64,000 nt of DNA from Linum tenue. Taxonomy: Eukaryota > Streptophyta > Magnoliopsida > Malpighiales > Linaceae. A program made the translations under genes and the position numbers. Under the pieces are notes generated by a model. That model worked only from the letters and a program-made list of their open reading frames with translations, was not told the origin of the DNA and did not search any database. The stretch is from the NCBI GenBank assembly GCA_946122785.1, contig CAMGYJ010000005.1, positions 81,524,547 to 81,588,546 on the forward strand, in the 5' to 3' direction. The stretch's first letter is position 1. Each line of letters opens with the position of its first letter. This document shows positions 9,448 through 20,966 of the stretch, in pieces.

Positions 9448-10790
9448 TGATAGACCGTCATTTACACATGTTTTTACCCTCATACTTACACCGTTTGAGG
9501 TGTTGATTCTCGTGTTTTAGGCCGATTTCACGCTAGGTTGTGCTTGTTTGTGTTATTTCACGTCCTAGTACGTGAATGAAGGCTTAGGAGCGAGTCTGAG
9601 GTCGATTGGACGAAGAACGGACGAAGGGCGAGCTTTTTGGGGAGTGCACGGGCAGACCAGGAGGCTGCATGGCCGTGCACTTGAGCCATTTGGCCGTGCA
9701 CCTCATGTCGAGGCCATGCACGGGCAGGCTTGAAGCTTGCACGACCGTGCGCCTGGCCGTGCAAGGTGGATGAAGGCCGAATAATTGAAACGGTGCGTTT
9801 TAGGGGTGCACGGCCAGAATTGTGTTGTGCACGGCCGTGCACCTGGCCGTGCAACTCGGAAAATTCGGTTTTAAAGCCTAATTCGAGCCAAAAGTGGGAG
9901 AATCGTGTTTTCAGAGCAAAAACAGAGCCCTAGAGAGAGAAAGTGCGAAGAACACATCCTAGAAGCTGTCTTGGAGCTGGATTTCATCGAATCGAGCTTG
10001 GAGATCGTCATAGGAGTGGAAATCATCGTCCCGGAGCAGATTATCCTCATCGTTATGAGTATGACTAATCCGATTCTTGTTTTCTCTTCTCTCTCTATGG
10101 AGTAGAACCCTTCTCTCACTTGGGTATGAAGAACCCTAGTTCCTTGTGTTAGGGATTTGATTGTAATGACTTGGGATGAATATTACTGTTTGATTTAATC
10201 GAATGACGCATGTTTCATGAATTGATTTGAGTCTGATCAGCTTTTCTCAATTTCTGCTTCAACCTGAGATAGATAGAATCTGATTAGGTTGTTAGAGCCT
10301 CTTCATTCGATAGTAGGAGATTGGCTATACGAGAGTTAGCCAGTTGACTGCTTTGTACTGGTGTTCTTGACGCCAGTAGTGGAGTTCTGTGTTCATAGCC
10401 TCAGCTTTCTATCCCGGTGAAGACTAGTCGTCTGCCGGGTAGTTAGACTGAGAGGGCTTGGTCAGCTTAAGAGATTCCAAGCTACTGTCGGATCTTCCGC
10501 AGTCTAATCAATAGTAAATCAACCCAGGGAATTGCAATTGAACCTAACTAAGGGGCTAGGGGGACTCAATCCCGAGTGACTCTTGCCTGCTTTAGAAACC
10601 CGAACAATTTACTGCTTTCTTGCTGCTTTTACTTTTCACAACAATCACTCGACTTAGTTTGCTAGATAATAGAGAATCACGGAGTAAGCAGTAGATCTAG
10701 ACCCCGGGTTGATAATTAAACTTGCCTATACTGCAGTCCCTTTCATTGGTTACACTTGGCCATTGTTAGGTGTTGTGTTTTAGCGTGTCA
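9448..10790 (+). repeat. Element A 3' LTR (complete, 1343 bp)
   Basis: Starts TGATAGACCG and ends AGCGTGTCA, with the TG...CA termini of LTRs. It gives the full LTR length that the 5' copy lacks. The palindromic array lies at about 9644-9856 and the shared LTR core at about 10095-10145. One array difference from the 5' LTR is a C to T change at a CpG. Confidence 0.95.
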
Positions 10791-12341
10791 AAAGGCGTTG
10801 CATAGGCAAGTTCCCCCTAGATTTTCCTTATACTCGCTTCACTATGATATAGGTGATACACCTACGTGGTTAAGTGAATCCATAATGGATTACTCTACTC
10901 ACTATGCTCATATATCCTGTTTGGTCGTCATCAAGCTTGGGGTCCATACAGGGAGGCACGTGGGCACTTCAACCTCACTGTTGCATGTTACGTAGCAAAT
11001 GGGTTGTTGTTGGGGTGTGTATTGCATTTGTGGGAAAGGTATATCTTTTGGATATAGACGAACAAAATTAACAATAAGGATACCAAGACACATTCAAAGA
11101 AACATGACAGATATATATCCAAGAATCCAACATTACATCGTTTAAAGAACTTTCAGAGTTAACACCTGCACAACTAGCAAATTAGCCACTCATGGGGATA
11201 GAAGCGAGGGAAAACATCATTAAAAATGAGATTCCGGAAAGTAATGAAAACAACGGTCATAAGAGTAATTGTTGCCTAGAAAGCCAATTATGCCAACGTT
11301 ATCTCCTCGAGTTTTCTTATTGTTTAGGGATCGGTGAGTTTCTCTATCAGTAGAGTAACCCCTTTGTACAAATTCTGTCTCTAATGAAGTCTGACAGTCT
11401 CTATTTATAAGCTCTTCTATCAGGTTTTTTTAGAGACAAAGTAGATTATAACTCATTGTTGAATCCATTTCATTTACCTTCCAGTTTAGCCTCCAAGTCA
11501 AGCATTTCTACACGTTTGTGGGCTGATATGGGACTCGAAAATGACGACCAAGGCGCCACATTTGGTTCAGGTCGACTAAATTGACTTCCATCCTCGAAGC
11601 CTCGATGTCTCACACTGATACACGGTCGTCCACTATGATACTTTGCCTTCAAAACACTATCAAAAGTGTATCAAAATAATATAAGTGTTCGTAGAGGCTA
11701 CTAAACACAGTTATGAGCATTTATCAAGAATATCTAAGTTAATTTGGAAATAAATATATGAAAACAGTGTAAAACATGCCCACTAAATCGGGCTCTAAAG
11801 TAGTATAATTTACATCTCATCAAATAAAACCAAACTGGAACTTTGTTAGTCCTCAAGCAAACTATACTCACAATCATGCAGCTCACTAGACATCTATGGC
11901 ACATAAATTTTGTTTGTAGGTAGTGATTCATAAGCAGCTTTCAAGTCCAACCCTCACATTTAGAGTATTGAGGTACATATCTCGTAAGACAATATGGTTA
12001 ATCTCCATCCAAGACAACACGAGCACTTAACTCAACTCGATAGTCTAAAAGATGCATGTGACGAAGTTTTACACAAACTTTGTTTTAATTTTAAGCACAT
12101 TTTATCCTTGTTTGACAATGCAGAGTTTGCTCTCTTTTCACAACGAGTGCATCCTTCATAGCTACTACACTAGACTCCCTATATCACATATCAGCGTAGA
12201 GACAAGCAATTCAAACTAAGATGAGCTTGGATTTGGAAAGGGGAGTGTGGCGTCAGCGGAATTTTTGAAAATTTTATGCATGATGCACACACAAATGTCC
12301 TCCAAATGGATATATAAAACTCAATGAATCAAAAGAAAAAA
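10791..12341 (-). mobile_element. Left half of remnant N: gypsy-type 3' spacer and LTR fragment
   Basis: No coding region is visible. On the minus strand, the sequence from 12341 leftwards reads like the 3' spacer of a gypsy element and ends in a TTTGCTTGAGGACTAACAAAG-type block, a weak T/G-rich tract and TGATGAGATG at about 11822, which would be the start of an LTR running left to about 10791. Element B separates it from its other half at 25523 onwards. The LTR is incomplete or too diverged to bound. Lineage (Tat or Athila) is a guess from these landmarks. Confidence 0.45.
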
Positions 12342-13040
12342 TGACACGCTAAAACACAACACCAAACTGCGACCAAGTATAATCACGGAATGGAAACGCG
12401 GAATAATGGGTAAGTTTAATTTATCAACCCGGGGTCTAGATCTACTGCCTACTCCGTGAACTTCTATTATCTAGCGGGACTAATTGAGTGAAGGTGAATT
12501 CAAACCAAAACAGAACGAAAGCAGTAAATTGTCTGGTTTTCTGAAGCAAGAGAAGAGTCACTCGGGAATGAGTCCTCCTAGCTCTTTAGTTAGATTCAAG
12601 TTGTAAATTCCTTTGGTTGATTCACTGTTGATTAAACTGCAGAAGATTCGACAGTAGCTTGGAATCTCTTAAGCTGACCAAGCCCTCTCAGACAGACTAA
12701 CCGGCAGATGACTAGTCTTCTTTGGGACAGAATGATAAGGCAATTAACATAGAACTCCACTACTGGAAACAGATTCCAATACAAAGCAGTGAATTGACTG
12801 AATCTCGTACAATCAATTCACTCCTATCGATTGAAGAAACTCTAACAACCCATTCAGATTCTATCTACCACAGGCTAAAGCAGAAATCAAGAGAAGTTGA
12901 TCAGGATTCAATTGACTCAATAAACACACTTCAATCGATTAAAATCAATCAGTATATCATCCCCAAAAGTTATTACAATCAAGATCCATAACAACATGGA
13001 ACTAGGGTTCTTCATACCCAAGTGAGAGAAAGGTCTACTC

Positions 13041-13043
13041 CAT

Positions 13044-13070
<27 letters not shown>
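13041..13070 (+). repeat. (GA)n microsatellite in element B 3' LTR
   Basis: About 14 GA units lie next to the conserved CTCCATAG of the LTR core. The 5' LTR of B has a longer run at 24690-24728, and the duplicate there (about 56866-56891) is about 12 bp shorter. Confidence 0.9.
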
Positions 13071-13074
<4 letters not shown>

Positions 13075-13297
13075 GAAATCAAAGCAGTCATACTTATAAA
13101 GATGGGAATAATCTGCTCTAGGATGTTAATCTTAACTCCTGGGGATGCAATCTGGGTTTCAATGGTGATAAATCCACTCCAAATAGCTCCTAGGGTTTGT
13201 TCTTCGAACTTTCTCTCTCTAGAACTCTGTTTTTGCTCCCAACAGGAGAATCCCCTTCCTTTGGCTCGAATCTGCCTCTTTACCCTGATTTTGGGCG

Positions 13298-13520
13298 AAA
13301 TACGGGCCAGAATACGGGCATATTTCCTATCTGCCCGTCATGCCTTATTTTGTCTATCTTGGAAATCTTCAAAGGCTGGCCTCGGTAGTAAAAATACGAG
13401 CAAGACACTGCAAAATACGACCGTAATTCAAGGAGGCTTGCCCGTAATTCTCACCTAAGCCATCACCAGGCTCGACATTAAAAATACGGCAAGAATTTGT
13501 GCATTACGGTCGTATTATAG
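13298..13520. repeat. Palindromic motif array in element B 3' LTR
   Basis: Repeated AATACGGGC / GCCCGTA and AATACGACCGTA / TACGGTCGTATT half-sites and palindromes occupy the same part of the LTR as the element A array, but the motif is different. A sister array lies in the B 5' LTR (about 24965-25300). Confidence 0.75.
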
Positions 13521-13569
13521 GAAGGCTGCTTGTATTCTTTCTCAGCTCCACTTTTGAGAGGCTTTTGAG

Positions 13570-14374
13570 CAGTGTTAAGAGACCGAGCCGAGCCGTTCGG
13601 TCAGACCGGTAAAACCGTCAACCGGTCACCAGCTCGACTCGGTAGAGTCAATTAATCGGAATGGGTGGAAAGGGCGGTCTGCGAGCGGCCGGAACGGTTA
13701 ACTGTTTGAGTCGCCCAAACCGCCCAACCGGTTTTTGACACCAAACGGTCCATGCTATTAAAAAAATTCAGATTGTTGGGTTGACCGGTCTGTGCAACGC
13801 GACATCCGATCATCCGATTCCTCCTTCCCCTGCGAATCCCTCTCAGGCGACCTCCCTGCAACTCGTTCTCCCGCGAGAGATCCATATCGCGACGAGGAGG
13901 CAAGCTCGCTGCCGATCTCGCCTTCAGCTTCTCGTTTTCGGCCGTGCTTTGACGACTGTTGGGGCTTTCGCCCATTGTGCGGCTGGAGCCGCCGACGCTC
14001 TTCCTCAATGTTGAGTTTGGAGCAGCGGAGGGAGGGGTTCTCGGAAGAAATAAGAAGAAAAGAAAGAAGAAGAAGAGTTTGGGTGACGGGGGTTCTCGGA
14101 AGAAAGAAGAAGAGCTGAGCGCTAGAATTGGGTTAGGGTTTTTACTTTTAAGGGTAATTATATAATATGTAAAATTACTACTTGGTACCTAAAGAGTAAA
14201 TTTGTTATTAGTCATTAAATGTTAAGTTACTACCTATATCTTCTACTTATGATATTATCGTTTATAAGATATCGGTTCTCTAACGGGTTTTTAACGGTTA
14301 ATACCGGTTGGACCACTAAAGTTCGAGTCGTTCATGTTACCGGGTCATGCTCCGGTTCGGTTGTGACAATATTG
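13570..14374. mobile_element. hAT-like non-autonomous DNA element (805 bp)
   Basis: It is bounded by an 8-bp direct repeat CTTTTGAG (13562-13569 and 14375-14382). The ends are CAGTGTTA... and ...CAATATTG, and about 25 bp at each end form an imperfect inverted repeat sharing ACCGA(G/A)CCG. The other LTR of B (25330-25375) has the unoccupied site, which confirms an insertion. An 8-bp duplication with CA...TG ends fits the hAT superfamily. No transposase is present. The middle (about 13790-14150) is GC-rich with purine runs, unlike the ends, and could be captured host DNA. Confidence 0.82.
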
Positions 14375-14555
14375 CTTTTGAGTAACCAAACGATTTCGAT
14401 TGACCCGAAACTTGCATTATGCCTCCCTTTATTCGCTAGTACCTAAAATATGACAAAATAACACAACCTAGCGTAAAATAGGCCAAGACAACCCAAATTC
14501 AGGCCAAAACGGTTAAGAATCAAGCTTGCAAACATGTGCAAATATGGTGCTATCA

Positions 14556-14580
14556 AATTCCCCCACACTTAAACTTTTGT
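14556..14580 (-). other. Polypurine tract of element B
   Basis: On the minus strand GTTTAAGTGTGGGGGAATT directly precedes the LTR start TGATAGC. It is almost the same word as the element A PPT, and GCTTGGGGACAA further upstream is also shared. Confidence 0.88.
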
Positions 14581-14687
14581 TTGTCCCCAAGCAAACCTAT
14601 TCAGACACAAGGTAAGCTCAAAACATCTATCATGCAAACTTTGAGGACATATCATATAGGCACAACATGTGAATCATACTGGCTCTT

Positions 14688-16798
14688 TGTAACACCCCGA
14701 CTTTGGGTTAGGTTCGACCAAAATATTGGATCGACGATTACTTACGAAGGGTTGGAACCATAGATTATAAATAATAATAATAATAACTAATGTTATTATC
14801 ATGATCATATTAATCACCAACACTTCCCGTTTCCTTCCAAGTTCCAACAACAAACTCATTGTTGTATTGTTATGATAATCATCTCCTCCCACTCATTTTC
14901 ATTAGTAGCAAAGGGAGAAAACAAGAAAAGGAAAGAAAATAAAAAAAAAGTATCCACTCACCCGTTACATTCCTCCCCGGGGACTCATAATTCAACCCGT
15001 TACACCATTATACCGTTACGCTCCCCACTGTTGCAAACCCGTCGAGAAAAGCGAATAGGAAGCGGCAGCAGCTTTTACCTTTCCACACTCCTACGCTAGA
15101 AATCAAACCTCACCATTCCCATCTTCGCTCGGCGCCAATCCTCTCCGTTCGACAGCAACAGCGCACGCCACCGCTCCCTATCTCGTCGCCCCATAGCTTT
15201 CCCGACGGCGATCGATCCTCCGTTCCTGGGTCAACGAAATCATAATCCTCAAGCCCATTATCGACGACAAGGTACAGTGAGCTAGCCGGAAAGTACGTCG
15301 ACGATCCGGCGTGATCGAATTCAACCAAGCTTCAAAACCTTTGTACCATCGCGTAGAGGAAGATCCCAGGATCATCGCGGTCTTGACGGAATTGAGTTTC
15401 GACGTCGGACGAGGGAGATACGAGCCTCGAAAGTTTGGGACACAAATCGGACAGTTCAGGTATCAGTCTTGGCAATTCGAGAAGTTAGAGGATTAAATGT
15501 GTAATTTTTTTTTGAGAGAGGTCGTGGTCAACTGTGTTGACTCGAAAATTTCAGTTTTGTACCTAGTACTTTTAAACTGACACAATGTTTAATTGGTCAT
15601 AACTCGATCAATTGACGTACGAACGAGAAATCGTCAGCGCCTGTGGAATCGTGAGAACGAGGAGAATTTAATTGGAGCAAGTTTGGAAATTTTAGAGCAG
15701 ATTCAGAGTTGGTTTCGACGGATATGAGGTGAGTGTTAAGGGGGTAAATTCTACGCCTTACGTATTTTTTCAAGTATTTGCCTTGCGTGTTTAAGAAGTT
15801 GTTTTATGTGAAATTGTGTGCTTGCTTATGTTTATGGGTGATGAAGCGTGTTCTTTTGATTCATAGTTTGAAGGATATGTTTATGAGCTTTGAGTATTTA
15901 ATTAAAGCTTTTACGTTTATTCTGACGATTAAGTTAAAGTGATAAGAGCAAGAGAAAGTCATAAGCAAGAATAAGTTAACCTCGCTTAGCTAGCCACTAG
16001 CTAGATGGATCCCTACCGGACGGTGATAAGTTCTGCGGTAGTTGATCACTACCGGATGGTGATACGTTCCGCGGTAGTGGTCAGGCGTGGAGCCGGACGG
16101 TGATGAGTTCCGCGGTTCCATTGCTTAGTTTTAGGTGTGCTACCGGATGGTGATACGTTCCGCGGTAGTCAGCGTAGTTTGACACCGGATGGTGATTCGT
16201 TCCGCGGTGTTCAAACCATTTGAGGGGCACCCCATTGTGAGGGTAGTCATGTTTAAGAAAGTAAGTAAGGCTAGTAGTGGCGCCAGCTAAGACGAGGTAG
16301 GGGCCCCAAAGTAAGCTAAATGATGAAATAATACATTTTTCAAGAGTTAAAGTTTGAAAGACGAGAGTAGAAATCACTTTCTCAAGTTTGTGTGAGCTTC
16401 CAGAGAAAAACCGTAGGCGTTTCAAGTTTAAGTAAGGCGTTAGACTGACCCAATTCACTCACCAGATTGTAGAGGAGGTAAACCTAACCAGCCAGTCCGT
16501 GATCAGCAAGTTAGAGGAGCTCAACACCATCATTGCTGCCAGATGTCGAGCCAGGCGTCAGAGTAAACATCAAAGAACTTTTTTTTTCAATTTATTAAGA
16601 CTTTATGGTTAAGAGTTAACGACTGGAGATTCATTCTTTTGGACAATTTAAGTTTTCTCCACGTGTTTAGGGTGTCGATTTGAGATATCAAGATATTTGA
16701 GTTTGACATTTTATTTAAAGTGTGTTATTTGAGATTTTTTTAATTGTACCCGGGGTAGAAATGTTTTTTTTCCAAGTTCAAAGTAGTGGAATGTTACA
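14688..16798 (+). mobile_element. Element D: solo LTR (2.1 kb) inside the B spacer
   Basis: It starts TGTAACACCCCGAC and ends TGTTACA, with a perfect 5-bp target duplication CTCTT (14683-14687 and 16799-16803). TGTAACACCCCG is a common start of Tekay/Del-type chromovirus LTRs. No internal region, PBS or PPT is present, so unequal recombination between two LTRs is the likely origin. Short open frames inside (such as 15311-15496) show no recognisable protein. It includes a set of five hairpin units at 16013-16222. Confidence 0.85.
16013..16222 (+). repeat. Five hairpin repeats in solo LTR D
   Basis: Five units of the form CCGGAYGGTGAT...GTTCCGCGG are spaced 35-60 bp apart. Bases outside the constant part differ between units but pair within a unit: CTACCG with CGGTAG in most, and ACACCG with CGGTGT in the last. 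This looks like compensatory change, so the folded form may be under selection. The copy at about 48134-48340 is identical apart from indels. Confidence 0.8.
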
Positions 16799-16803
16799 CT
16801 CTT

Positions 16804-17994
16804 AGAAAACACATGAACAATCTCAACGAAAACCTAGACAACCACCACAGATGACATTCGAATGCAGCAAAATCGAGTAAAAGAAGAGTCTCCCTTCTGT
16901 TGACCAACCAACATAGACTTGACTCAACACTCGTCCAAAATAGTCATCCATGCATAAAATTCAAGACATTAAAATCAAGACCAAGCAGTCTAGGTCCTCA
17001 CCGGGGTAAAGAATGTAAAGAATATAAGGAAATGAATCGCTCACTCTCGACCAGTGGGGTCAGGACAATTTGATGCGAAAAAATGCACATGCTTATGCTC
17101 TCAATCCTAACGTCTCTTCACCATGATGGCAGCCTCTAAATGCTAGAGTTCACATATCGGGTGTCACCACTAACTAGTCAGAAGGTCTTAGACACGGGTT
17201 TAGATGACTAGCTAGGGTCTTGGACATGGGGAAAAGGCCTTTTAGGTGGTGGAAGAATCATAACACAAGGTTCCAAAATTTCAAAACCAAACACAACAAC
17301 ATTCATTCAAACCATTTACTTTCTCTCTTCTATTCTGCATTAATCAAGTTCTTTAGCGCACAAGAGTGAAGGAGGTCACAACATGTAATATTTCTAAGCC
17401 AAGCTGCTAAGAAACACTATTTAATGGGCATGATTAAGATTTTTGTGGTGGCTCTTTTGTTTTCTTAATTTTTTTCTTCTTTTTTTCTTTTCTTGAGAGA
17501 ACCACCCCTTTTTCACATCATTTGTCATGGCAAGCACATGTCTAATTTTTAAGAACTACCTCCAACCCTCATCTTATTTCCAGCAGTAAACATGCTAAAC
17601 CCACTTTGTGGAACCTTTAAGAGATGCATAAGGGTGATTTTTCATTGTAGACCAAAAGAAAGAAAGTTACACGGCTCAAAGTGGCTGACTAGGGGGTATG
17701 ACACACCAGGATAGTCAATTTGGTCGTGGGCTAATCCTATACCTCCATCATCATAATTAGTGACAACGTGAATGCTACACATCATGGAAGAGAGATCTAT
17801 CACACAAGAAAGAAACGAGCAGACTCAAATCTCACATGGCTACCTATATGCTCTATCTCTCATTCTGATTCCCTGAACTAGATGCATAAATGAATGTAAA
17901 GAATAAGTGATCAATCCAAGTCACGGTTGGTATGCAAAAGTTGAAAAACTGAACCCCTACACAACTCTATCGCACGTCTCAGTTATCACTATAG
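16804..17994 (-). other. Element B 3' spacer, distal part
   Basis: Reverse-complement homologue of about 8100-9300 in element A, without ORFs. It resumes at 20574 after element C. The T/C-rich strip near 17455-17510 corresponds to the A-rich strip at 8600-8660 in A. Confidence 0.8.
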
Positions 17995-17999
17995 GTTGT

Positions 18000-19347
18000 T
18001 GATAGACAATTAATTGCACATGTCTATACCACCATTCTTGAGCCGTTTTAGAGTCGATTTACGTGTTTTTAAGCCGATTTCACGCTAGGTTATGCGTTTA
18101 TGTCATATTTCAGGACTTGGCGTGGACATGGAGGCATGGAAATGAGTTTCGGGTCAAAAAGGAGGAAGTTGGAGTGAAGGGCGATGGAAGAAGAAAATAC
18201 CCGGTCGGCCCTTGAAATACCCGACCGGGTAAAATGCAATAGGAGGCCGGGGGAAAGCACATTTTGGAGGCCAGGAAACAAAAGGGGTCCCGGCCAGATC
18301 GCTTAAATACCCGATCGGGTATTCTGGACCTCGATCGGGTATTCTCCTCTGGCCGCTGCGCAGCGTTTCAAAATACCCGGCCGGTCACCTGAAATACCCG
18401 ACCGGGTATCGCGATCTACTCCCTTTAGAGGGAAAGAAGGCCATTTTTAGATGGATCCGAGTTTTAGAGAAAGAAAACATATACCTAGAGAGAGAGAACG
18501 ACGAACCAAAGTCTCCAAGCACCCTAGATCGATCTTCATCACCATTGGAGCTCGGCTAAAGCTTGGAGAATTGCAGATGGAGTACCAGAAGCAGTTTTCA
18601 TCCTTCACAACATGATTTCTGCATCTGACCTAGATTTCCCTTCTTCTCTATGGAGTAAACTCTCTCACTCACCTAGGTATGAAGAACCCTAAATTTGTAT
18701 GTTAGGTCTGGTTGTATGAACCCAAGTACGAATTCTTTGATACTGATTATATTCAATTGAGGCATGGTTTTCTGAATTGCATGAATCCTGATCAAATTCA
18801 TGTTTTCCTGCTTTAACCTAGAATGAGAATATCTTCCTAGGTTGATAGAACACCCTTGATTGAAGGTAGTGAATTGAAAACTTTAGTCGAGGAATCGATT
18901 CACTATTCTTTACTGGATTTATTCCAGTAGAGGATGTTTGGTATGTTAGGGCCTCATTCTGTTTACTCCGGTGGAGGTTAGTCGCCCGCTAGAGACTCAG
19001 ATTGAGAGGGTCTGGAGACATTTAGTCGAGACTGCAGACTGTCTAAGAACCTCCCACAGTATAACTATCATTGAATCTGAACTTGGCAAATTACAACTTG
19101 GCTTAACTGCAGTTTTGGGGGAACCATATCTGGGTGATCTCTCTCAAACTTGGAAAACAACATTTACTGCTTTTGCTTGCTAGTTTAGTTGGAACTTCAC
19201 TACAGGTTAACCGCTAAATAATAAGAATTTCACGTAGTAGTCATGAAACCTAGGACCCGGGTTGACATTTAGACTAAACCCGCTATACTACGCATTAGTA
19301 GGTGGTTACACTTGGCCACTTTCTAGTGTGACGGTATAGGCGAGTCA
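18000..19347 (+). repeat. Element C 5' LTR
   Basis: TGATAGACAATT to GGCGAGTCA, 1348 bp. It shares layout but little overall sequence with A. The palindromic array with motif AATACCCGACCGGGTA lies at 18195-18415, the CTAGAGAGAGA stretch near 18484 and the shared core at 18646-18691. The 3' LTR remnant additionally lacks about 49 bp relative to this copy. Confidence 0.92.
18195..18415. repeat. Palindromic motif array in element C LTR
   Basis: Palindromes AATACCCGACCGGGTA and AATACCCGATCGGGTATT occur with accompanying half-sites (AATACCCGG, CGATCGGGTATT). The position in the LTR (195-415 bp from its start) is nearly the same as in element A, with a different motif. Confidence 0.82.
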
Positions 19348-19353
19348 AGTTTT

Positions 19354-19371
19354 TGGCGCCATTGCCGAGGA
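19354..19371 (+). other. Primer-binding site of element C
   Basis: TGGCGCCATTGCCGAGGA matches the tRNA-Asp complement at 16 of 18 positions; both differences are G to A. Confidence 0.88.
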
Positions 19372-19493
19372 CAGCTAGGTTGTTGAAGAAACGTGATTTC
19401 TGTTACTTTAGCATTTCTTTTCCGCATTGATTGTTTTGCTTTGTCCCACTGGTGCCTTCACGGGTTTGCTTTCTTGGATGTGGCAGGTAGTGT

Positions 19494-20309
19494 ATGACCC
19501 GTAGCCAGTCGAGAGACTTACAACCATTAGACTCGGAGCTAGAACGCACTTGTCTCCAGCTTTGAAGACAACAACGAGAAAGACTAGATACGGAGGAAGT
19601 GCACATCGACGGCCATCTGAGCAGCGACTAGTACAACAAGGGGAACCTGAACGTGGGGTAGAACCTACCCTTGGGGATGCCCATCCAAGTCCCCCAGTGA
19701 ATCAGGTCCTGGAAAATAACCCAATTCCCTAGCCAGATGGGGCTCAGCATCCACCACCCCCGTCGGGTCCTACTATGGAGTACTACTACACTCCACAGGT
19801 CGCCGACATCCGCCCCGTCATCCTGTATCCGCCCATTCCAGCAAATAAATTTGAGATCAAGCCATGCTGGATTCAAGTGATCACATCCTCCATCCAGTTC
19901 CATGGCCTCAAGGATGAAGAGGCGAGGGTGCATCTTTCCCGGTTCTTGCAGCTTACCAATGGGTTCAAGCTGAATAATGTACTAGATGACGCGATCCGTC
20001 TTCACCTCTTCCCTCACTCTCTGGCGGGGCATGCAAAGAGGTGGTTAGAGACCCAACCCCATTGTCCATCACATCATGGAATGATCTGGCCGACAAGTTC
20101 GTGCACAGGTACTACCCGGCCTCGAAGACCACGGAGATTCAGCGGGAGATCACTCATTCCGCCAGGAGCCAGATGAGTCACTACGTGATTCCTGGGAGCG
20201 GTACTCGGGATTCTTCTGGCAGTGTCCCCATCACAGTTTTAGTGATGCATTCACAGTGGGGAATTTCTACAGTGCTCTAACCCCAGAGAGCCAGAGGGTG
20301 ATCGAGTCT
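19494..20309 (+). pseudogene. gag: Element C gag fragment (left copy)
   Basis: Starts MTRSQS like the element A Gag. Several in-frame stops lie in the first 250 bp, followed by the Gag core (ANKFEIKPCWIQV, then LHLFPHSLAGHAKRWLETQ). It is cut at about 20309, where a 3' LTR fragment is joined, so no zinc knuckle or pol remains. In this copy single-base losses break the core into two frames (near 20056 and 20158). The copy at 51925-52536 keeps it open, so these two frameshifts are either new or sequencing errors. Confidence 0.85.
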
Positions 20310-20568
20310 CTAAGAACCTCCCGCAGTATAACTATCATTGAATCTGAACTTGGCAAATTAAAACTTGGCTTAACTGCAGTTTAAGGGGAACCATATCTGG
20401 GTGACCTCTCTCAAACTTGGAAAACGGTTAACCGCTGAATAATAAGAATTCCACGGAGTATTCATCACACCTAGGACCCGAGTTGATATTTAGACTAAAC
20501 CCGCTATACTACGCATTAGTAGGTGGTTACACTTGGCCACTTGCTAGTGTGATGGTATAGGCGAGTCA
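20310..20568 (+). repeat. Truncated 3' LTR of element C
   Basis: Matches the last part of the 5' LTR from about 19034, with an internal deletion of about 49 bp. It ends in GGCGAGTCA followed by the GTTGT duplication. Confidence 0.88.
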
Positions 20569-20573
20569 GTTGT

Positions 20574-20960
20574 CCTAGTCATAATCAAGTTGTCATGCAT
20601 CAATGTTAACAGCCAATCGGTTCACCACATAAACCATAATGCCAATATGATCATGCAAACATTAGTAATTGCAGCCCTCAAATCTCGATATTGGACAGTG
20701 GACTAGGCTCCAAACACCAAACATATCTTCCAAGAAATACAAAGCACCCCCCCCCCCACACACACACACTTAAGTTCGACATTTCCCTCAATGGAGCAGC
20801 GGGAAGGGGAACTAAATTATCGGGAAATGACAATCGGGAACGACGGTTGGAGGGCAGACCATTCAAGAGCAGGGAACTGGAAGGAGGCCAGTCCAAAAGC
20901 ACAAAGTTGGAGTTATCAAAACACACGGCGATCGATAAAGTACAAAGGATAGAAATGCAA
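20574..20960 (-). other. Element B spacer between hairpin and C insertion
   Basis: Continues the homology to element A from about 7890 to 8070. It contains a poly-C/(CA)n run (20747-20770) at the place of the second PPT-like tract of A. The whole env-position ORF of A is absent here: only about 200 bp separate this tract from the post-pol hairpin. Confidence 0.75.
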
Positions 20961-20966
20961 ACCGAA

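Larger units (their letters stand above)
1..10790 (+). mobile_element. Element A: Athila-type Ty3/gypsy LTR retrotransposon, 5' LTR cut by window edge
   Basis: Two direct LTRs (1-1298 and 9448-10790) flank about 8.15 kb of internal DNA. It carries, in order, a tRNA-Asp primer-binding site, gag, part of RT, RNase H, integrase, an untranslated spacer, an ORF in the env position and a polypurine tract. The gag-RT-RH-IN order is that of Ty3/gypsy. The tRNA-Asp primer site and the extra ORF after integrase point to the Athila lineage (established for the family). The first 45 bp of the 5' LTR lie outside the window, so the target-site duplication cannot be checked; the right flank begins AAAGG. 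By eye the LTRs differ by about five substitutions and two 1-bp indels over 1298 bp, so insertion looks recent. Coding capacity is nevertheless broken by a gag-RT deletion, a frameshift and a stop. Confidence 0.93.
12342..14555 (-). repeat. Element B 3' LTR, interrupted by a hAT-like insertion
   Basis: On the minus strand it begins TGATAGCACC at 14555 and ends TTTTAGCGTGTCA at 12342; the terminal 20 bp at the 3' end resemble element A. Without the 813 bp of insertion plus target duplication it is about 1.4 kb, matching the 5' LTR at 24060-25522. It carries its own palindromic array (13298-13520, motif AATACGACCGTA and relatives), the shared LTR core (13000-13045) and a (GA)n run. Confidence 0.9.
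18000..20568 (+). mobile_element. Element C: internally deleted Athila-like element nested in B
   Basis: Complete 5' LTR (18000-19347), PBS, about 0.8 kb of gag, then the last 262 bp of a 3' LTR. A perfect 5-bp duplication GTTGT flanks it (17995-17999 and 20569-20573). The uninterrupted site can be read in element A at about 8090, where the homologous spacer runs straight through. Everything from mid-gag to mid-LTR is missing, joined at a short TCTAAG match. It lies on the strand opposite to its host B. Confidence 0.93.

Noticed and set aside
13792..14118. 108-codon frame inside the hAT-like element
   Set aside because: Arg/Ser-rich and GC-driven, and the frame is disrupted in the duplicate copy. 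Kept only as possible captured DNA.
15311..15496. Small gene inside solo LTR D (and 47430-47615)
   Set aside because: Short frame within an LTR with clear TG...CA ends and target duplication; no recognisable protein.
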